Assembly: GCF_025673445.1 (NCBI RefSeq)
Contig: NZ_JAOVQN010000021.1
Coordinates: 1 to 64,000, forward strand
DNA: 64,000 bases
Source of the DNA: Ruegeria_B marisflavi
GTDB lineage: Bacteria > Pseudomonadota > Alphaproteobacteria > Rhodobacterales > Rhodobacteraceae
Direction: 5' to 3'
Shown: positions 61,104 to 64,000 of the stretch, one piece after another
Position numbering within the stretch: the first letter of the stretch is position 1
Layout of the letters: each line of letters begins with the position of its first letter
Program-made: the position numbers and the translations under genes
The notes under the pieces: model-generated
Seen by the model: only the letters and a program-made list of their open reading frames with translations
What the model was told of the DNA's origin: nothing
Databases searched by the model: none

Positions 61104-61721
61104 ATGACGCAAGACCGCGCGCCGACCCGTATCCAGAAGAAAAACCGCGCAGCTATTCTGGAGGCCGCGCTGAACGTCTTTTCGGCGCATGGGTTCCGTG
61201 GGGCGACGGTGGACCAGATCGCGACAGAGGCCGGGTTGAGCAAACCCAACCTGCTCTATTACTTTTCGTCGAAAGAAGCGATGCACGAGGCGTTGCTGGC
61301 TGAACTGCTCGACACCTGGCTCGATCCGCTGCGCGCACTTGATGACAGCGGCGATCCTTTGGCCGAACTACTTGCCTATGTCCATCGCAAGCTGGAAATG
61401 AGCCGCGACTATCCCCGTGAAAGCCGCCTCTTCGCCAATGAAATCGTTCAGGGTGCGCCACGCATTTATCAGGCACTGAGCGAGGATCTAAAGGCGCTGG
61501 TCGATGACAAGGTGGCACTTCTCGAAAGCTGGATGAACGCGGGCCGGATCGCCCGTGTGCACCCTTACCACCTGCTGTTCTCGATCTGGTCGCTGACGCA
61601 GCATTACGCGGATTTCGATGTGCAGGTGCGCGCCGTTTTGGGAGACGAAGACCCGTTCGATGGTGCCGATGTGTTCCTCGAAACTCTCTATCGGCAACTG
61701 CTCAGTCCGCGCCCGGCGTAG
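61104..61721 (+). CDS. rutR: TetR-family regulator, RutR-like
   Basis: 205 residues. The helix-turn-helix (about 15-60) reads GFRGATVDQIATEAGLSKPN, with the RutR-like LLYYFSSKEAMHEALLAELL after it. The ligand domain includes KLEMSRDYPRESRLFANEIV and LFSIWSLTQHYADFDVQVRA. These segments match RutR, which binds uracil and thymine. It is divergent from the amidohydrolase gene across the operator and probably represses it until uracil is present. Its end overlaps the convergent MFS gene by 20 bp. Confidence 0.9.
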   Translation: MTQDRAPTRIQKKNRAAILEAALNVFSAHGFRGATVDQIATEAGLSKPNLLYYFSSKEAMHEALLAELLDTWLDPLRALDDSGDPLAELLAYVHRKLEMSRDYPRESRLFANEIVQGAPRIYQALSEDLKALVDDKVALLESWMNAGRIARVHPYHLLFSIWSLTQHYADFDVQVRAVLGDEDPFDGADVFLETLYRQLLSPRPA

Positions 61722-62979
61722 TCTCTGCTTCGTCCGTCTCCGTCAGATCCGACTCACTGCTGGCGAGCGCCGCGGTTTCCGGCGTAGTCGCACGGGCAGA
61801 AGGACTAGGCACAAAGCTCGACTTGTCGGCCTCGGCCACAGGCGCGCGCAGCAGGATGCGCAGGCCCGCGAACAGGATCAGCAGCACATGCGCCCCGGCA
61901 GAGGTCATGAACAATCCGGCGCTGCCAAGTGTTTCCATGCCGAACCCTGCAAACAACGGCCCCAGAATCGCGCCGACCCCGTAGAGCATCAACAAACCGC
62001 CACTGACCTGGATCGCCTGATCCGTTGCGGCATGGTCGTTGGCATGGGCTATGATGATAGGATACATGGCATAGATCGCCGCGCCGAAAAGCGAGGCCAG
62101 CACCAGGTTCAGCATCCGCGACTCGGGCGACAGCGCGATGAAGACCATATCGACCGCCAGTGCCAGGGCCGCCACACCGATCAGAACCGCGCGCCGGTCC
62201 AGCCGGTCGGACAGCCAGCCGATCGGGATCTGCGACACTGCACCCGCCAACACCGGCAGGCTGGCGAACAGCGCCACGGTCGCGAGCGCCAGGCCGATGC
62301 CATTTGCATAGACCGCCGACAGCGTTCCAAAAGCGCTGTTCGACACGCCCACACAGAGCACACCGATCACCGCCACGGGCGAGTTGCGCCACAGCGCCAT
62401 CAGATCGAGCCGCACACTGACCAGCGGTTTGGGCACTGCCTTGGACGACATCGCCGTGGGCATCAGCGCCAGGCAGTAGAAAATCGCGGGCAGTACAAAG
62501 AATAGAAATCCCGACGTATCGCCCATCGTCAGCACCAACTGACCGGCGGTCGAGGCGCCGAGGTTGACCATCGTGTACAGACCGAAGATGCGGCCGCGCG
62601 TGCTCGGCTCGGCCCGCTCGCTCAGCCAACTTTCGACAATCATCGCCGCCCCGGCGAAGCAGAAACCCGACATCGCGCGCAGGGGAATCCACGTCCACGG
62701 GGTAAGGAGCAACAGTGAGAGCAGTACGGCGACAGCGGCAAATCCAGACATCACGCTGAAGGCCCGCACATGCCCGACCTTGCCCACCAACCTGGGTGTA
62801 TAGAAACAGCCTGCGACATAGCCCAATGCCCAGCCGGTACCAAGCAGACCCAGCGACGCCGCGCTGAAGCCTTCCTGTGTGCCTCGGATCGGCAGAATCA
62901 GACCGTTCATGCCACCGGCAAACAGCAGCAGGGCCGAACCCAGCAACAGGGTGCTGACTGGCAGCAACTGACGCACCAT
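61702..62979 (-). CDS. MFS transporter (YcaD-like)
   Basis: 425 residues from ATG 62979 (GGAG upstream). Twelve membrane helices are expected: MVRQLLPVSTLLLGSALLLF opens the first, SWLSERAEPSTRGRIFGLYT covers the central cytoplasmic loop region, and GWLSDRLDRRAVLIGVAAL is the second-half MFS motif. A polar, acidic C-terminal tail of about 40 residues follows the last helix. Its substrate is unknown; its place between the RutR-like regulator and preA suggests pyrimidines or breakdown products. Confidence 0.9.
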   Translation of the reverse strand: MVRQLLPVSTLLLGSALLLFAGGMNGLILPIRGTQEGFSAASLGLLGTGWALGYVAGCFYTPRLVGKVGHVRAFSVMSGFAAVAVLLSLLLLTPWTWIPLRAMSGFCFAGAAMIVESWLSERAEPSTRGRIFGLYTMVNLGASTAGQLVLTMGDTSGFLFFVLPAIFYCLALMPTAMSSKAVPKPLVSVRLDLMALWRNSPVAVIGVLCVGVSNSAFGTLSAVYANGIGLALATVALFASLPVLAGAVSQIPIGWLSDRLDRRAVLIGVAALALAVDMVFIALSPESRMLNLVLASLFGAAIYAMYPIIIAHANDHAATDQAIQVSGGLLMLYGVGAILGPLFAGFGMETLGSAGLFMTSAGAHVLLILFAGLRILLRAPVAEADKSSFVPSPSARATTPETAALASSESDLTETDEAETTPGAD

Positions 62980-63000
62980 GAACAAGTCTCCAAAAGCCAA

Positions 63001-63021
63001 GGGCGGCCGATTGGGCCGCCC
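63001..63021 (-). terminator. Hairpin after preA
   Basis: GGGCGGCC at 63001-63008 and GGCCGCCC at 63014-63021 form an 8-bp stem with a 5-nt loop; on the minus strand TTGGCTTTTGG follows. It lies 57 bp past the preA stop codon and just before the MFS gene start. Confidence 0.6.
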
Positions 63022-63077
63022 CTGAGATCAATTTAATCAAGTGGCGCCGGAAGAGACAAGCCGCCTCTTCTCTCGGA

Positions 63078-64000
63078 TTACTCCGCTGCGCGCGCCATCG
63101 GGTTGTTCGGATGTGTGGTCCAGTTGGCATAATCGGCCTGCACCACCTTGCCGGTGCGCGGGTCGGTTTCGCCCGGCTTCATTGGCACCATCGAGATACA
63201 GCCGTCAATCGGACAGACATCGACGCAGAGATTGCAGGCGACGCATTCGTCGTCCATCACCTCGAACACCCGGTCCTCGGACATGGAAATCGCCTGGTGC
63301 GAGGTATCCTCGCAGGCCGCATAGCAACGCCCGCATTTGATGCACTGATCCTGGTCGATCTTGGCCTTGGCCACATAGTTCAGGTTCAGATACTGCCAGT
63401 CGGTCACATTGGGCACCGCGCGTCCAATGAAATCTTCGACGCGGGAATACCCCTTCTCGTCCATCCACTGGCTGAGGCCCGATTTCATCTCCTCGACCAC
63501 GCGGAAACCATAGGTCATCGCCGCGGTGCAAACCTGCACCGTTCCGCAGCCGAGGCTCATGAACTCGGCCGCGTCACGCCAAGTGGTCACCCCGCCGATG
63601 CCGCTGATCGGCAGTCCCTGCGTTTCCTGGTCGCGCGCGATCTCGGCCACCATGTTCATCGCGATCGGTTTCACCGCCGGGCCGCAATAGCCGCCATGGC
63701 TGCCCTTGCCGTCGATCGAGGGTTCGGGGCTGAAATTGTCCAGGTTCACCGACGTGATGGAACTGATTGTATTAATGAGAGAAACCGCATCCGCACCGCC
63801 GTTTTTCGCAGCCCGGGCCGGATAGCGGATATCGGTGATGTTGGGTGTCAGTTTCACGATTACCGGCTTGTCGTAATGGGTCTTGCACCAGCGCGTGACC
63901 ATTTCGATATATTCGGGCACCTGGCCCACCGCAGCACCCATGCCACGCTCGCTCATCCCATGCGGGCAGCCGAAATTGAGCTCGATGCCATCGGCCCCGG
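63078..64000 (-). CDS. preA: NAD-dependent dihydropyrimidine dehydrogenase subunit PreA (C-terminal part)
   Basis: Partial: the frame is open to the window edge, so the N-terminal part lies beyond 64000. The visible 307 residues begin just before the catalytic Cys-His pair in NFGCPHGMSERGMG, then the FMN-barrel end (VIVKLTPNITDIRYPARAAK, GIGGVTTWRDAAEFMSLGCG) and two 4Fe-4S motifs, CIKCGRCYAACED and CVACNLCVDVCPIDG. It reduces uracil and thymine, the first step of the pathway completed by hydA and hyuC. The PreT partner is not in the window. Confidence 0.96.
   Translation of the reverse strand, partial: GADGIELNFGCPHGMSERGMGAAVGQVPEYIEMVTRWCKTHYDKPVIVKLTPNITDIRYPARAAKNGGADAVSLINTISSITSVNLDNFSPEPSIDGKGSHGGYCGPAVKPIAMNMVAEIARDQETQGLPISGIGGVTTWRDAAEFMSLGCGTVQVCTAAMTYGFRVVEEMKSGLSQWMDEKGYSRVEDFIGRAVPNVTDWQYLNLNYVAKAKIDQDQCIKCGRCYAACEDTSHQAISMSEDRVFEVMDDECVACNLCVDVCPIDGCISMVPMKPGETDPRTGKVVQADYANWTTHPNNPMARAAE

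Overview
The window is a GC-rich chromosomal segment whose gene content fits a marine alphaproteobacterium of the Rhodobacteraceae (Roseobacter group, Ruegeria-like). The pointers are two TRAP transporters, a lon / HU-like / tRNA-Val block, a Tat-exported formate dehydrogenase locus with DUF3305/DUF3306 genes, split sulfopyruvate-decarboxylase-type genes and a RutR-type regulator. The placement is inferred from gene content; no alignment was run. There is no prophage, transposase, CRISPR array or rRNA.

Layout. 1-2.6 kb: tRNA-Asp, an acetyltransferase, a pirin and an RpiR regulator. 2.7-10.5 kb: a catabolic operon with an N-formylglutamate-amidohydrolase-like enzyme, TRAP transporter (Q, M, P), glutamine-synthetase-like ligase, aldehyde dehydrogenase and iron-type alcohol dehydrogenase. 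It looks like a gamma-glutamyl shuttle for an amine or amino alcohol. 10.6-21.7 kb: housekeeping genes (ChaC-like, an outer-membrane barrel, tRNA-Val, HU-like, Lon, Old Yellow Enzyme, Tgt, SPFH/NfeD, adenylate cyclase). 21.8-26.1 kb: a five-gene operon, TRAP P-Q-M plus comD-comE, probably for a C3 sulfonate. 26.6-35.4 kb: acetate use, with acetyl-CoA synthetase, a zinc-LID adenylate kinase, DUF4212 plus a sodium:solute symporter, a cNMP/CBS/DUF294 regulator, a small membrane protein and a membrane-bound PAS-exonuclease. 35.6-38.8 kb: flavin reductase and a tightly coupled DUF6494-mrp-ligase-like-DUF6505 operon. 38.9-53.5 kb: a formate dehydrogenase locus (maturation genes, fdhABC, two unusual cytochromes c, a 41-residue membrane peptide, an HTH/periplasmic-binding-fold regulator and a tungstate ABC transporter). 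53.7-64 kb: reductive pyrimidine catabolism (ABC importer, cupin, dihydropyrimidinase, amidohydrolase, RutR-like regulator, MFS transporter, PreA running off the end).

The most interesting points are: (1) a cytochrome c fused to what looks like a miniaturised TupA-like binding-protein fold, beside a tungstate-transporter/formate-dehydrogenase locus that also carries a WD40-cytochrome c; (2) a family of dispersed intergenic elements, a hairpin plus a conserved core, always lying 3' of a stop codon with the same polarity; (3) a RutR operator palindrome upstream of a reductive, not Rut, pyrimidine pathway; (4) paired operator-like repeats at the RpiR and cyclase promoters; (5) an exonuclease domain in the position a kinase would occupy in a membrane sensor.
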